Of a DNA stretch of 17,675 bases, positions 1-8,758 are shown piece by piece. Within the stretch, counting starts at the first letter, position 1. Each line of letters starts with the position of its first letter. A program made the position numbers and the translations under genes. Origin of the DNA: UBA987 sp047620825 (GTDB lineage: Bacteria > Bacteroidota > Bacteroidia > NS11-12g > UBA9320); NCBI GenBank assembly GCA_047620825.1, contig JBLHOC010000056.1:1-17675 (forward strand), in the 5' to 3' direction. A model generated the notes under the pieces. The model saw nothing but the letters and a program-made list of their open reading frames with translations, ran no database searches and was not told the origin of the DNA.

Positions 1-2
1 AT

Positions 3-509
3 GATCCTTTCAAAAGGGGTGATTATACCTTGAACACCAGTAATATGGCTCACTTGTTAACCATTGATGCAGAAAGCACGTTTGAAGTGGCTGAAGGCAT
101 CATCGAACGCTTTAAGAATGGCGAATTTGACGAAGTAAGAGTTATTTACAACGAGTTCAAAAACGCTGCGACTCAATATGTAAGAGTTGAGAAAATGCTT
201 CCAGTTGAAATGGAAAAATTCGAAGCAAAGGGTGCTAAGCCTACTGTCACGGATTACATCTTCGAGCCAGGAAAAGCAGAAATCCTATATGACTTAGTTC
301 CAAGAGCGGTCAAAACACAGTTGTATAAAGCGTGTTTAGATTCTTTGGCTTCTGAACATGGTGCCCGAATGGTATCAATGGACAAAGCAACTGAAAATGC
401 TGGAGAACTAATCGAGAAATTGAAATTGAAATACAACCAAGCGCGACAAGCAGCCATTACTGGTGAGATTCTTGAAATCGTTGGTGGTGCTGCAGCGTTA
501 GACGCTTAA
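3..509 (+). CDS. atpG: F1 ATP synthase gamma subunit, C-terminal part (5' end outside window)
   Basis: This is the C-terminal part of the gamma subunit, the central rotor shaft of the F1Fo ATP synthase that couples proton flow to catalysis in the alpha/beta hexamer. The reading frame is open from base 3, so the gene begins upstream; the TTG at 30 is internal. The family's end is unmistakable: a helix with KLKLKYNQARQAAITGEI followed by EIVGGAAAL, which forms the C-terminal coiled-coil helix inside the hexamer. The segment with ASEHGARMVSMDKATENA is also a standard gamma motif. The gene is last in its transcription unit, since a strong hairpin terminator follows 20 bases after the TAA. atpD and atpC are not next to it but about 12 kb away on the other strand. 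The call is very secure; the upstream atp genes are inferred to lie to the left. Confidence 0.96.
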   Translation, partial: DPFKRGDYTLNTSNMAHLLTIDAESTFEVAEGIIERFKNGEFDEVRVIYNEFKNAATQYVRVEKMLPVEMEKFEAKGAKPTVTDYIFEPGKAEILYDLVPRAVKTQLYKACLDSLASEHGARMVSMDKATENAGELIEKLKLKYNQARQAAITGEILEIVGGAAALDA

Positions 510-528
510 ACATTCAAAATATTTTATT

Positions 529-558
529 AAACCCAGACAAATTTGTCTGGGTTTTTTT
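529..558 (+). terminator. Rho-independent terminator of atpG
   Basis: A perfect inverted repeat pairs 529-541 with 542-554 (core ACCCAGACAAA / TTTGTCTGGGT), followed by a run of seven T at 552-558. It sits 20 bases after the atpG stop. Read on the other strand the hairpin is flanked only by mixed A/T, so it could act weakly on the converging large gene, for which I see no other terminator. Confidence 0.93.
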
Positions 559-737
559 ATGCCTTTTATTTGCTATTCCGAATTGCGAATATGTTGGAAT
601 CTCCCTTTTAGTCATTTTAAAAGAAGAAGGTTAAATGATATACCGTCGATTATGATTTCGAAGTTCTAAACCTGGAAACACTGAAAAGTATCACAAACAG
701 CGTCTCTAGGTTTGATCCTATGAGTCTCACTGCATAT
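559..737. other. Intergenic stretch between converging atpG and the type-B T9SS gene
   Basis: No plausible gene or RNA was seen. There is a weak inverted repeat (AAACCT near 667 and AGGTTT near 707, with a loop of about 34 bases) that is not followed by a T run, so I do not call it a terminator. Confidence 0.4.
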
Positions 738-3700
738 TTACCAAACGTGAAGTACGCCACTGTGTGAATGCAATGAACCTTCGGTATCTATTATGTCAAT
801 CGACATCAAATAAACACCAGGAACAAGGTCTTTGTCAATCAAGTTGGTTTTGTCTTTTGACTCATGCACCATAACCCCAAATCGATCATATAGCGTTAAT
901 TCAATCTCTTGGATGATGTCATTTGGTGCAACATGAAAAGCATCATTGATGCCGTCATTATTGGGACTAAAAGTGTTAGGGACATAAAACTGAATATCAC
1001 GATCAATAGTCGCATAACGCTCAAATGTATCTAAACAGCCCTCGTCTGATTCGGTAATTAGTTTCACCAAATACTCTCCATTTTCAAGGAACTTGTATTC
1101 GAAGGAAGCATCATTGTTTTCAATTTTACCTGTATCTATTGTCCAATAGTTACGATTACTTCTTATTGACGAATTATTTATTTCAATGCCAAATCCATCT
1201 GTTGTTTTAAGTTCAAACGAGGCCTCTGGTTGGTCATTAACATTGACCGTGACTGACGACGTGTCAATGCAAAATCTAGTATTAGCAACAATTAAGCGAA
1301 TTAATTTTTGGCCAATTGTCGTATATGTTGTTGTTAAAGTATCACGGAAATATTCATTAGTGTCAGTCACCCATTTTACTGTCCTGTAATCACCTGAAAT
1401 ATTAGACTTAAAACTAAATTCGGCATTTGGTAAACAGGCGCTCAAGTTTTTTGGTATGATTGTCCCTTTCGGATTATTATGAACTATTATTTTTAAAGAA
1501 AGTGTGTCACTCATACAAGTTTGACTATACATCACATATTTAACGATGTATTCACCAGCGTTGGAAAATTTATATGGTTGACTTGAACTATCTTTTGAAA
1601 TGTAGGTGCTTCCATCACCATAGTCCCAATAACTTGAATCAACTTTAAAAGTTAATTGCGAGTTTTTCTTTACAACTATATTCAGCGCTTCACTTTGACA
1701 AATTTCGCTTGTCACCGCAATTAAACTTGGATTAGGTTTCACACCTACATAGATACTGGTAGAAGCAGAATCAGAGCATATTTCATTCGCAACAAAAACC
1801 AGCATATCATGTTTGCCTGTTGTATAAATATGAGCAATTCGTTTGTCTGAAGTGTCACCAGTCCAAGTCGAGCCATCGCCGAAATTCCAAACAACTGTGT
1901 CTGAAAAAACAAAGCCATCGGAATATAGAGTTGCTGTTTCTATATGAACAGTTTCTATAGAATCGCAATAAATGGAATCTACGGTATTGATGGATATCGT
2001 TGGCTTGGCGAACACGGTATAATTGACTGTATCAGTAAATGCATAGCAACCAAGTTTCGTGGCATGCTTGAAAAAGACATAGTCGCCATGAGATATTGAA
2101 TCCGTTGTGTAAGTTATCGATGAACCAGATAGAATGGCCTTGCCATTTAAATAACAGGTGTTGTTGTAAAAGTTTTCGGTAGGCTTAACAATGATTGAAG
2201 AACCTTGACATATAACAGTGTTGGAACTTTCAGCCAAAGAAGTTTTAAGAATTTCTGTTGAAATTGAATCGGAATAAGCCGTTATAAACATTTCTGTTTG
2301 CGGGGAAGTTGACCTAATTCTAAATCGGTAACCATTCCCAGATGATGGTATATTTGAAATAGGGAATGCAAAGGAGATTTTAGTATGGTTTGATTGCATA
2401 CTATCAACAGGAGCAAACGTTGAAAAAGCACCTGACGAGTCAGTCATTTCAAGAATGAATTTATTGTCACTATTGGGCTTAAACCACACAAGGAAAGGAA
2501 GCAAAAGGGTGTCGTTGTGGCAATAAAACGGCCTTAGTGTGTCGATAAATTCAATTGGAGATTTAAAATGATTTATTTGGTAATCCGTTAATACAACATC
2601 CTCAAAATCAAAATATATACCAACACGATTTTTAATGAACACGTCTTCACGAATGTTTGGCAGGAGATTGATTTTGAAGCTTACACTACCACTGCTGCCT
2701 GCAAGGTCTGTTGATTTTGGTGGGAGGTTAATGTCTTCAAAAAAGAACCAGATGTGTTTGCCTTCAATTATGTAATCAACCTTATGGCTTGCAAATAATA
2801 ACTCAAAACTTGACAGGTCTAATAAGTCAGAAATTGTATCTCGAACAACAACATCTATTGCGGAAGCATTTCCTTCGTTTTGAAATTGAACGGTATACGT
2901 TAAACTTCTATTGGTTGTTGTAAAGATACTATCAGGTTGCGCGGTTTTTAAATTTGGATCGTATGGTGCTACAATTCTAAGAAACGATTTAGCCTTGTTG
3001 TTAGTCGAATCATAGTCTTTTTTCTTTGATCGAATATCTGAGGTCACGTCAAATAATATTGTGTCTCCCGATCCATAACTTGTGTCGTGTGTGTTTAAGA
3101 AAAGGGATCTCCTTTCAATTTCCGTTGGTTGGACATTGTAAAAGGTTGTTTCGTATTTTCCGCTTCCAAGCGAAACCCATGACGAGTGACTTTTACTTAG
3201 GTTAACCAAGTCATCATCTGTTTGGACTGTAATAATAACAGTATCAATAGGGGATGTCCATTTGTTTGTGATATTCAAACTTGCTATACAGTCACGACCT
3301 CTTGGGACCCGATTCCCATTATTAAAACCGATGGAAACTGATAAATCTGAAACATCCGAAAGGGTATTCCAAAACGTATCAATTTGGATGTTTTCATCAT
3401 TGTTTAACAGAACTGATTGCGAACTGCCACAAGTTGACGAAGTCCAAAAAGTTGTATCGTTTAGCGGTGATATGGTATACTTACCAGGGGGTAAATGAAA
3501 GTTGTAATAGCCGTTATTGTCGGTAGATATAATATGTTTGCCAGGTTGAGCAGCAATTTTTTGGTTCCGAAATGGACGGGCATTTTTATGCGGCGCACAC
3601 GACCCTTCGTTGGTGAAGACATACCCAGAAATGCCATATTTAAGTTTTGAATAAAACTGAACTGGATATATGGAGTCATATTGCACTTGAATAGTTTGGG

Positions 3701-5213
3701 AAACACAATGGTCATCAAACCAAGGATTGGGTAATAATTTAATTTCAGTTGTTCCTGTGTCAAGAAACAATTCAAATTTTCCGTTATAGGTTTCTTTTTG
3801 ATCGAAATCTACTCGTGAGAATCCAATTTTCCTCATACGATACAAGTTTGATTCGGTTGTATCGAGTGTGCAATTACTATCCTGGTCGTCAATCACACTT
3901 CCGACTATTTTTCCTACTATGGATTTGTCGAACTCGAATCGGACCAAATGAGAAGTAACACTATTTTGTGGACAAGCATTGTCCCTAACCGTAAAGGGCA
4001 AATGAAATGCGTTTTTAGTCAATTTCTTGCGATCAATTTCTGTAATATCTATGCATACGTTGGCTGATTGATGTAACGCATTTGGGTTGTTAATGTTAAA
4101 CGAGAAACCTTTTGGTAGATCTGGGGTGTCAAATTTTACGGTGTCTGGTGGAGGAGAAGAACCGTCAGGTCGTCGCCTTACTTTATCATCAGTTGATATT
4201 TTGAAACAATAATCCGTTGACCATGTAAATGGTTCTATGTATATGTTCTGTTTAGAGGAGACTCTTGGAGGATTATTTCCAGGGCAATTAATAGTGGTAA
4301 ATTGCATATCGCGCCTGGTCGTTCCAATTACCTGAAATGTTCCTGAGGAATCTCTCCGCCATTCTTTAATTTCCAAAACTGCAACGGTTACTTCATCACA
4401 ATTGGAAGGTGTCCAAACAAGATAACCCGAAGATTTGTCTAAATAAATGCCAATAGGTGGATTTGCATTTATGTTGGTATATGGTGGCTTTAAGGATCCA
4501 GGGTAATATGACTGAAATGGGAAATAATACTTGTAGTTACTACTATTAAAAGCAATTGGCTTGTTAAAATCTTCTAACGGATGTGCAAAAGAATATGATA
4601 ACGAATCGTTGTCTAATATGTCATGCGCTCCAACCATCGTATATATCGGTTGATAGCAGCAGACTAATGCATTGGCGGGTTTGACAAACTGCGGTGAATT
4701 GTTGGTTGTTGCTTTGCATAGATCTAGCTGCGCAAAAGTGTAAAACCTTTTATTGGCCGCGCCTGTAGTGATACTATCACTACGACAACATAATCCAGTT
4801 TCAAGTCGGACTTCACAGTTGCCATTTTTTAATAAATCATTATACGGAGCTTTCTTAAAATCAACATGAACTGTGTAAGTATGAGCTTCTATGCCTTCCC
4901 CCGTCTCAGAAGTGTTTGCTGGGTCGCAACCGGACGTTGCAGTGTTACACAAAGGTGTTACATCAACAATTGATTGTCTGGTTAGATTAACACTTTGAAC
5001 CGCTCCTGATTTAATAGCAACTAGTTTTGTTGAATCACTTGGGTCTAAAAAGGGGACTCCACCACAATACCTGTAAAAAACTAGTTTAAAGGTATAGGCG
5101 TATGCAGAATCGCACGTGTAAGTTATGTCTGCTCCCATTACATGCGTGGCGTATAATTTGGTGTTCATCCCTAGAGCCAGAAAGGCAATAAAGAGTAAGA
5201 TGATTTTTTTCAT
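738..5213 (-). CDS. Large secreted PKD-repeat protein with type-B T9SS sorting domain
   Basis: A protein of about 1491 residues, predicted to be exported by Sec and then delivered to the cell surface or medium by the type IX system. I start it at the ATG at 5213, because MKKIILLFIAFLALG begins a classical signal peptide with likely cleavage after residue 22 (KLYA). In-frame ATGs at 5252, 5279 and 5297 only add an unlikely N-terminal extension. In order: a beta-rich N-terminal region with several Cys pairs; two carboxypeptidase-regulatory-like modules (about 433-460 and 524-580); a DUF11/DUF7619-like conserved-repeat domain (about 763-850, TYTVQFQNEGNASA); PKD domains with WNFGDGS near 1108 and YWDYGDGS near 1194, then two weaker PKD-like segments; and a type-B C-terminal signal from about 1405 (VPNTFSPNNDGINDAF, then LYDRFGVMVHES). 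The ligand is unknown. PKD-rich type-B proteins are typically adhesins or surface fibres. No enzyme domain was recognised. Confidence 0.9.
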   Translation of the reverse strand: MKKIILLFIAFLALGMNTKLYATHVMGADITYTCDSAYAYTFKLVFYRYCGGVPFLDPSDSTKLVAIKSGAVQSVNLTRQSIVDVTPLCNTATSGCDPANTSETGEGIEAHTYTVHVDFKKAPYNDLLKNGNCEVRLETGLCCRSDSITTGAANKRFYTFAQLDLCKATTNNSPQFVKPANALVCCYQPIYTMVGAHDILDNDSLSYSFAHPLEDFNKPIAFNSSNYKYYFPFQSYYPGSLKPPYTNINANPPIGIYLDKSSGYLVWTPSNCDEVTVAVLEIKEWRRDSSGTFQVIGTTRRDMQFTTINCPGNNPPRVSSKQNIYIEPFTWSTDYCFKISTDDKVRRRPDGSSPPPDTVKFDTPDLPKGFSFNINNPNALHQSANVCIDITEIDRKKLTKNAFHLPFTVRDNACPQNSVTSHLVRFEFDKSIVGKIVGSVIDDQDSNCTLDTTESNLYRMRKIGFSRVDFDQKETYNGKFELFLDTGTTEIKLLPNPWFDDHCVSQTIQVQYDSIYPVQFYSKLKYGISGYVFTNEGSCAPHKNARPFRNQKIAAQPGKHIISTDNNGYYNFHLPPGKYTISPLNDTTFWTSSTCGSSQSVLLNNDENIQIDTFWNTLSDVSDLSVSIGFNNGNRVPRGRDCIASLNITNKWTSPIDTVIITVQTDDDLVNLSKSHSSWVSLGSGKYETTFYNVQPTEIERRSLFLNTHDTSYGSGDTILFDVTSDIRSKKKDYDSTNNKAKSFLRIVAPYDPNLKTAQPDSIFTTTNRSLTYTVQFQNEGNASAIDVVVRDTISDLLDLSSFELLFASHKVDYIIEGKHIWFFFEDINLPPKSTDLAGSSGSVSFKINLLPNIREDVFIKNRVGIYFDFEDVVLTDYQINHFKSPIEFIDTLRPFYCHNDTLLLPFLVWFKPNSDNKFILEMTDSSGAFSTFAPVDSMQSNHTKISFAFPISNIPSSGNGYRFRIRSTSPQTEMFITAYSDSISTEILKTSLAESSNTVICQGSSIIVKPTENFYNNTCYLNGKAILSGSSITYTTDSISHGDYVFFKHATKLGCYAFTDTVNYTVFAKPTISINTVDSIYCDSIETVHIETATLYSDGFVFSDTVVWNFGDGSTWTGDTSDKRIAHIYTTGKHDMLVFVANEICSDSASTSIYVGVKPNPSLIAVTSEICQSEALNIVVKKNSQLTFKVDSSYWDYGDGSTYISKDSSSQPYKFSNAGEYIVKYVMYSQTCMSDTLSLKIIVHNNPKGTIIPKNLSACLPNAEFSFKSNISGDYRTVKWVTDTNEYFRDTLTTTYTTIGQKLIRLIVANTRFCIDTSSVTVNVNDQPEASFELKTTDGFGIEINNSSIRSNRNYWTIDTGKIENNDASFEYKFLENGEYLVKLITESDEGCLDTFERYATIDRDIQFYVPNTFSPNNDGINDAFHVAPNDIIQEIELTLYDRFGVMVHESKDKTNLIDKDLVPGVYLMSIDIIDTEGSLHSHSGVLHVW

Positions 5214-5348
5214 GTTTGGATTTATACCTATGCAAATTCGCGATATTTTCATCGAAAACCAACCTTTTACATTTGTCATAATTTGCCGATGACACAATAT
5301 TTACATTTCAAAATACGCTTATAATGTACCTATTTGATTGAAGTTGAA

Positions 5349-6101
5349 ATGTTTAGAGTGTTGTTCTATATATGTTTTTTTGTCCTGTGTGCCCCTGTAC
5401 TCGGACATTCACAGGATATAATAGACTCTCTTCCACAAGAAAATGCGTTAGCTATAACGCCTACAAATCAGGTTATTGAGCTTAAAATGGAGCAACTTGA
5501 GCTGACTAGAAAAATTGAACTTTTACAACGCGATACGTTAGACCTACGAAATGAAATTGCGGTTTTAAAAGCTGATAATCTAGACCTAGGTATTGAATTA
5601 GATAGGTTTAAAAACGGTGTCTTTTTTGGAGTAGGTTTTGGGTTTAACTATTTCACAGGAAGTCCCCCCAAATATTATGTGAGGAAAGACAGTACAATAG
5701 GGGAGTATGGCAATCAAAACGGATTGAGTTTCATCTTAAGTGGATTTATGGCGTATAAGATTCGGGAGAAGCACAGCCTCATTTTTAACGTACCGCTTGG
5801 AGACGTAACCAACCGAGAGGAGTTTAAGATTGGTTTGTTTAATCAGAAAATGGCTGGAGGTATTGGTTATGGTCGAAACCTTGGAAATGTGTCACTCATT
5901 TTTATCATTAACATTAGCCCATACGAATCCATTGAAAAGGAGTTATTGATTGATGAGAAGTTTGATATCGAGAAGTACACGAAGATAAATCCTCAGGACT
6001 ATCCAAGTGTAACGAGGTATAGTCCAAGTTTTACAATTGGGTTTTCATATAATTTTCAAGCCAACGGAAGGTTAAATCCTGGTGTTATCACAGGATACTA
6101 G
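5349..6101 (+). CDS. Exported protein with coiled coil and beta-rich (outer-membrane-like) C-terminus
   Basis: I do not recognise a named family. From the ATG at 5349 the product is 250 residues; a TTG at 5334 is in frame but would put charged residues ahead of the signal peptide. Residues 1 to about 22 (MFRVLFYICFFVLCAP, then VLGHSQ) look like a Sec signal. Residues about 41-90 form a Leu/Ile-rich heptad coiled coil (KMEQLELTRKIELLQRD and on). From about 92 the protein alternates polar and hydrophobic residues, starts with GVFFGVGFGFNYF, and ends near an aromatic residue (ITGY). That suggests a small beta-barrel or periplasmic beta domain tethered by a trimeric or dimeric coil. It is divergently placed from the large T9SS gene, with about 135 bases between starts, so the two could share control. 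Its stop codon overlaps that of the carboxylase gene. Confidence 0.75.
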   Translation: MFRVLFYICFFVLCAPVLGHSQDIIDSLPQENALAITPTNQVIELKMEQLELTRKIELLQRDTLDLRNEIAVLKADNLDLGIELDRFKNGVFFGVGFGFNYFTGSPPKYYVRKDSTIGEYGNQNGLSFILSGFMAYKIREKHSLIFNVPLGDVTNREEFKIGLFNQKMAGGIGYGRNLGNVSLIFIINISPYESIEKELLIDEKFDIEKYTKINPQDYPSVTRYSPSFTIGFSYNFQANGRLNPGVITGY

Positions 6102-7732
6102 GTTTGTAAAACACCAACATTGAATTTCCCAATAGGGCTGTTGTTAGCCATTTCAATGCCATTAGATATCCAACTACGTGTTTCAACGGGATCGATGATC
6201 GCATCTACCCACAATCGTGACGCAGCATATTCTGGAGTCGTTTGGTCGTTGTAACGATTGATTATCTTATCTAATAAAGCTTGTTCGTCTTCGTCAGTTA
6301 TTTCCTGCCCCTTTTTCTTTAGTGATGCCTTTTCTATTTGAAGTAGGACTTTTGCTGCTTGCTCACCACCCATGACCGCAATTTTAGCCGTTGGCCAAGC
6401 CACGATTAATCGAGGGTCATAAGCCTTCCCGCACATGGCATAATTGCCTGCACCATAGCTATTTCCGATAATCACCGTAAATTTTGGAACAGTACTGTTA
6501 CTCATGGCGTTTACCATTTTTGCCCCATCTTTAATAATGCCGCCTTGTTCTGATCTCGATCCAACCATAAATCCAGTTACATCTTGAAGAAACACCAACG
6601 GTATTTTTTTCTGATTGCAGTTCATAATGAAGCGCGCAGCTTTATCGGCAGAGTCACTATAGATCACACCGCCAAATTGCATTTCCCCGTTTTTAGTTTT
6701 TACAATTTGTCTATTGTTCGCTACTATACCTACCGCCCATCCATCAATTCGACCAAAACCGCAGATAATCGTTTTTCCAAAATCCTTTTTGTATTGCTCA
6801 AACCTGCTATCGTCAACAAGCTGCTCTACCAATGCTAAGGATTCGTATGGTTTAGCTCTATCGCGTGGTAACAATCCATACAGTTTGTGCTGGTCTGGCG
6901 TAGTGAATTTTGTGTCGCTGTGATTAAATCCTGCAGTATCGAAACTGCCAATTTTATCCATTAAAAACTTTATCCGATCCAAACAGGCTTTATCATTTGG
7001 GAACCTGTCATCAATGACACCAGAAATCTCTGTTTGTGCAATCGATCCGCCTAAAGACTCATTATCAATCTCTTCTCCAATAGCCGCTTTAACCAAGTAT
7101 GAACCAGCTAAAAATATGGATCCAGTTTTGTCTACGATTAACGCCTCGTCGGACATGATTGGCAAGTAAGCGCCACCCGCCACACAACTGCCCATAACCG
7201 CGGATATTTGAACAATACCCATGCTACTCATCACAGCGTTGTTTCTAAATATGCGACCAAAATGTTCTTTGTCTGGAAAAATTTCATCTTGCAGTGGTAA
7301 AAACACACCGGCACTATCTACTAAGTAAATAATCGGTAGTCGGTTTTCCATTGCAATCTCCTGGAACCGCAAGTTCTTTTTTCCACTTATTGGAAACCAT
7401 GCACCCGCTTTTACTGTAGCATCATTTCCTACAACGATGCATTGTCGACCTTGCACCGTAGTTATGCCACCAACAACACCACCTGCAGGACACCCACCAT
7501 ATTCTTTATACATCCCGTATCCAGCAAAGGCCCCAATTTCAAGAAAGGTGGCGTCATCATCCTTCAAATAGTCAATGCGTTCGCGAGCGAGCATTTTACC
7601 TGCCGTTTTTTGCTTTGCTGCAGATTTTGCTCCTCCACCTTGCCCAATTGTACTTAATTCCCTTTTAAGTTTGGACATGAGCTGACGAAGCTTGTCTTCA
7701 TTTTTGTTAAATTCCAGTTGTTCTGAATTCAT
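6098..7732 (-). CDS. Acyl-CoA carboxylase beta (carboxyltransferase) subunit, methylcrotonyl-CoA type
   Basis: This 544-residue carboxyltransferase takes the carboxyl group from biotin and puts it on an acyl-CoA. The closest match by motif is the beta subunit of 3-methylcrotonyl-CoA carboxylase (leucine breakdown). Supporting motifs are VKAGAWFPISGKKNLR, DSAGVFLPLQDEIFPD then HFGRIF (about 136-165), GSCVAGGAYLPIMSDEA (about 176-192), the acyl-CoA side IPLVFLQDVTGFMVG, and GNSYGAGNYAMCG (about 420-432) followed by MGGEQAA. The propionyl-CoA type lacks the HFGRIF block and has different N-terminal motifs, so I favour the methylcrotonyl type; geranyl-CoA carboxylase is a close alternative. The biotin-carrying alpha subunit is not in the window, so the partner must be encoded elsewhere. 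An octamer TATATTTG on the minus strand (7744-7737) lies five bases before the ATG, hinting at a very short or absent leader. Confidence 0.92.
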   Translation of the reverse strand: MNSEQLEFNKNEDKLRQLMSKLKRELSTIGQGGGAKSAAKQKTAGKMLARERIDYLKDDDATFLEIGAFAGYGMYKEYGGCPAGGVVGGITTVQGRQCIVVGNDATVKAGAWFPISGKKNLRFQEIAMENRLPIIYLVDSAGVFLPLQDEIFPDKEHFGRIFRNNAVMSSMGIVQISAVMGSCVAGGAYLPIMSDEALIVDKTGSIFLAGSYLVKAAIGEEIDNESLGGSIAQTEISGVIDDRFPNDKACLDRIKFLMDKIGSFDTAGFNHSDTKFTTPDQHKLYGLLPRDRAKPYESLALVEQLVDDSRFEQYKKDFGKTIICGFGRIDGWAVGIVANNRQIVKTKNGEMQFGGVIYSDSADKAARFIMNCNQKKIPLVFLQDVTGFMVGSRSEQGGIIKDGAKMVNAMSNSTVPKFTVIIGNSYGAGNYAMCGKAYDPRLIVAWPTAKIAVMGGEQAAKVLLQIEKASLKKKGQEITDEDEQALLDKIINRYNDQTTPEYAASRLWVDAIIDPVETRSWISNGIEMANNSPIGKFNVGVLQT

Positions 7733-7796
7733 ATTTCAAATATAGGATTCCACTTGCTTCGTGATTCGCATAAAAAAATAAAATTACCCATATTTT

Positions 7797-7829
7797 TTTG
7801 ATTCAAAAGCTGTAAGAATGTTACTTTTG
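7797..7829 (+). promoter_or_regulatory. Bacteroidota-type promoter for SRP RNA
   Basis: A TTTG (-33 element) at 7797-7800 is followed, 21 bases later, by TACTTTTG at 7822-7829, an exact match to the Bacteroidota TAnnTTTG (-7) element. The expected start falls at about 7833-7835, exactly where the closing stem of the SRP RNA begins (GGCTGAC at 7834). The agreement of promoter and RNA end supports both calls. Confidence 0.8.
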
Positions 7830-7833
7830 CGCC

Positions 7834-7924
7834 GGCTGACACGACCAGCTCCCTCCGAACTCCCCCAGGGCAGGAATGCAGCAAGGGTAAAGAGGTTGTA
7901 GCGGTGCGATGTCAGCCATTTTTT
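7834..7924 (+). ncRNA. ffs: Signal recognition particle RNA, small bacterial (4.5S) type
   Basis: This small RNA binds Ffh to form the signal recognition particle, which targets nascent membrane proteins to FtsY and the translocon. The helix 8 core is clear: GCA-GGAA-TGC (tetraloop GGAA at 7873-7876) followed on the 3' side by the invariant AGCA (7880-7883) and AGGGTAA, with CCCCAGG on the 5' side. The ends pair perfectly (GGCTGACA 7834-7841 with TGTCAGCC 7910-7917). The closing stem is followed by ATTTTTT (7918-7924), which would serve as terminator. Length is about 85-90 nt, as for the short bacterial class without an Alu domain. The strand is fixed by the order GGAA then AGCA. Confidence 0.94.
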
Positions 7925-8031
7925 GTGTCTTAGCCTGTCTTAGAATCCAAAAATATCTTTGTGTTTTTTATAAACGGTTTCAAGATTCAATTGAAAAAAA
8001 ATCGTTGATTTGCACTCTAAAATAATCTAAA

Positions 8032-8688
8032 ATGAAATTTTTTGTTGATACCGCCAACTTAGCTCAGATTGAAGAAGCACAAGACCTTGGCATCTTAGAT
8101 GGTGTGACCACAAACCCAAGTTTGATGGCCAAAGAAGGGATATCTGGAGTTGATAATGTTTTAACACATTATAAGGCTATCTGCGACATCGTTGATGGGG
8201 ATGTGAGTGCCGAAGTAATATCAACCGACTTCGCGGGGATGGTTAGAGAAGGTGAAAACTTGGCTCAAATTGACGACAAAATTGTTGTCAAAGTGCCAAT
8301 GATCAAGGATGGTATTAAAGCGATACGTTACTTTACCGACAACGGTATAAAAACGAATTGTACCTTGGTGTTTTCTGCAGGTCAGGCAATTCTTGCAGCA
8401 AAAGCTGGAGCGACATATTTATCACCATTCATTGGTCGAATTGACGATATCAGTTGGGATGGAATGGAATTAATTGAGCAGATAAGTAATATATACGCTT
8501 TCCAAGGTTTCAATACAGAAATATTGGCAGCATCTATTCGTAATCCTTTGCATATTGTAAAAGCCGCGGAAGCAGGTGCAAATGTGGTTACTTGTCCATT
8601 GAGTTCTATCTTGGGATTGTTAAAACATCCACTAACGGATATTGGATTAGCACAATTCTTAGCAGATCATAAAAGATCAAGCAACTAA
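8032..8688 (+). CDS. tal: Transaldolase (short, fructose-6-phosphate aldolase-like family)
   Basis: A 218-residue cytosolic TIM-barrel enzyme of the short transaldolase/FSA family, moving a dihydroxyacetone unit between sugar phosphates in the non-oxidative pentose phosphate pathway. Visible motifs are FFVDTAN with Asp6, VTTNPSL (25-31), the Schiff-base Lys87 in VVKVPM, TNCTLVFS (108-115) and SPFIGRIDD (131-139). Two residues help decide between the two activities. Glu61 (SAEVIS) and Phe133 (SPFIGR) match transaldolases, whereas fructose-6-phosphate aldolase has Gln and Tyr there (from memory of the family). So I call it a transaldolase. It is a single gene, with SRP RNA upstream and a hairpin terminator downstream. 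An element TTGATTTG (8005-8012), one base off the promoter consensus, lies 19 bases before the ATG. Confidence 0.93.
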   Translation: MKFFVDTANLAQIEEAQDLGILDGVTTNPSLMAKEGISGVDNVLTHYKAICDIVDGDVSAEVISTDFAGMVREGENLAQIDDKIVVKVPMIKDGIKAIRYFTDNGIKTNCTLVFSAGQAILAAKAGATYLSPFIGRIDDISWDGMELIEQISNIYAFQGFNTEILAASIRNPLHIVKAAEAGANVVTCPLSSILGLLKHPLTDIGLAQFLADHKRSSN

Positions 8689-8710
8689 TCGAATAACAAA
8701 AACGTTATAA

Positions 8711-8737
8711 AGAGCATCTACTTGTAGTTGCTCTTTT
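8711..8737 (+). terminator. Terminator after transaldolase gene
   Basis: Stem AGAGCATCTAC pairs with GTAGTTGCTCT (one T-T mismatch, two-base loop), followed by TTTTTT. It lies about 20 bases after the transaldolase stop and just upstream of the glycosyltransferase start. Confidence 0.85.
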
Positions 8738-8758
8738 TTATTTATTATTACCGAGGTT

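Noticed and set aside
30..509. A free-standing 159-residue gene starting at TTG 30
   Set aside because: The frame is open to the window edge and the product is plainly the C-terminal part of gamma.
1600..1900. PKD repeats as possible DNA repeats or recombination sites
   Set aside because: Similarity is at protein level only (GDGS motifs); the DNA is diverged.
3461..3958. Open frames in other frames within the large T9SS gene
   Set aside because: They have no recognisable protein features and lie wholly inside a long gene with coherent domains; likewise those inside the carboxylase, regulator, HPt and atpD genes.
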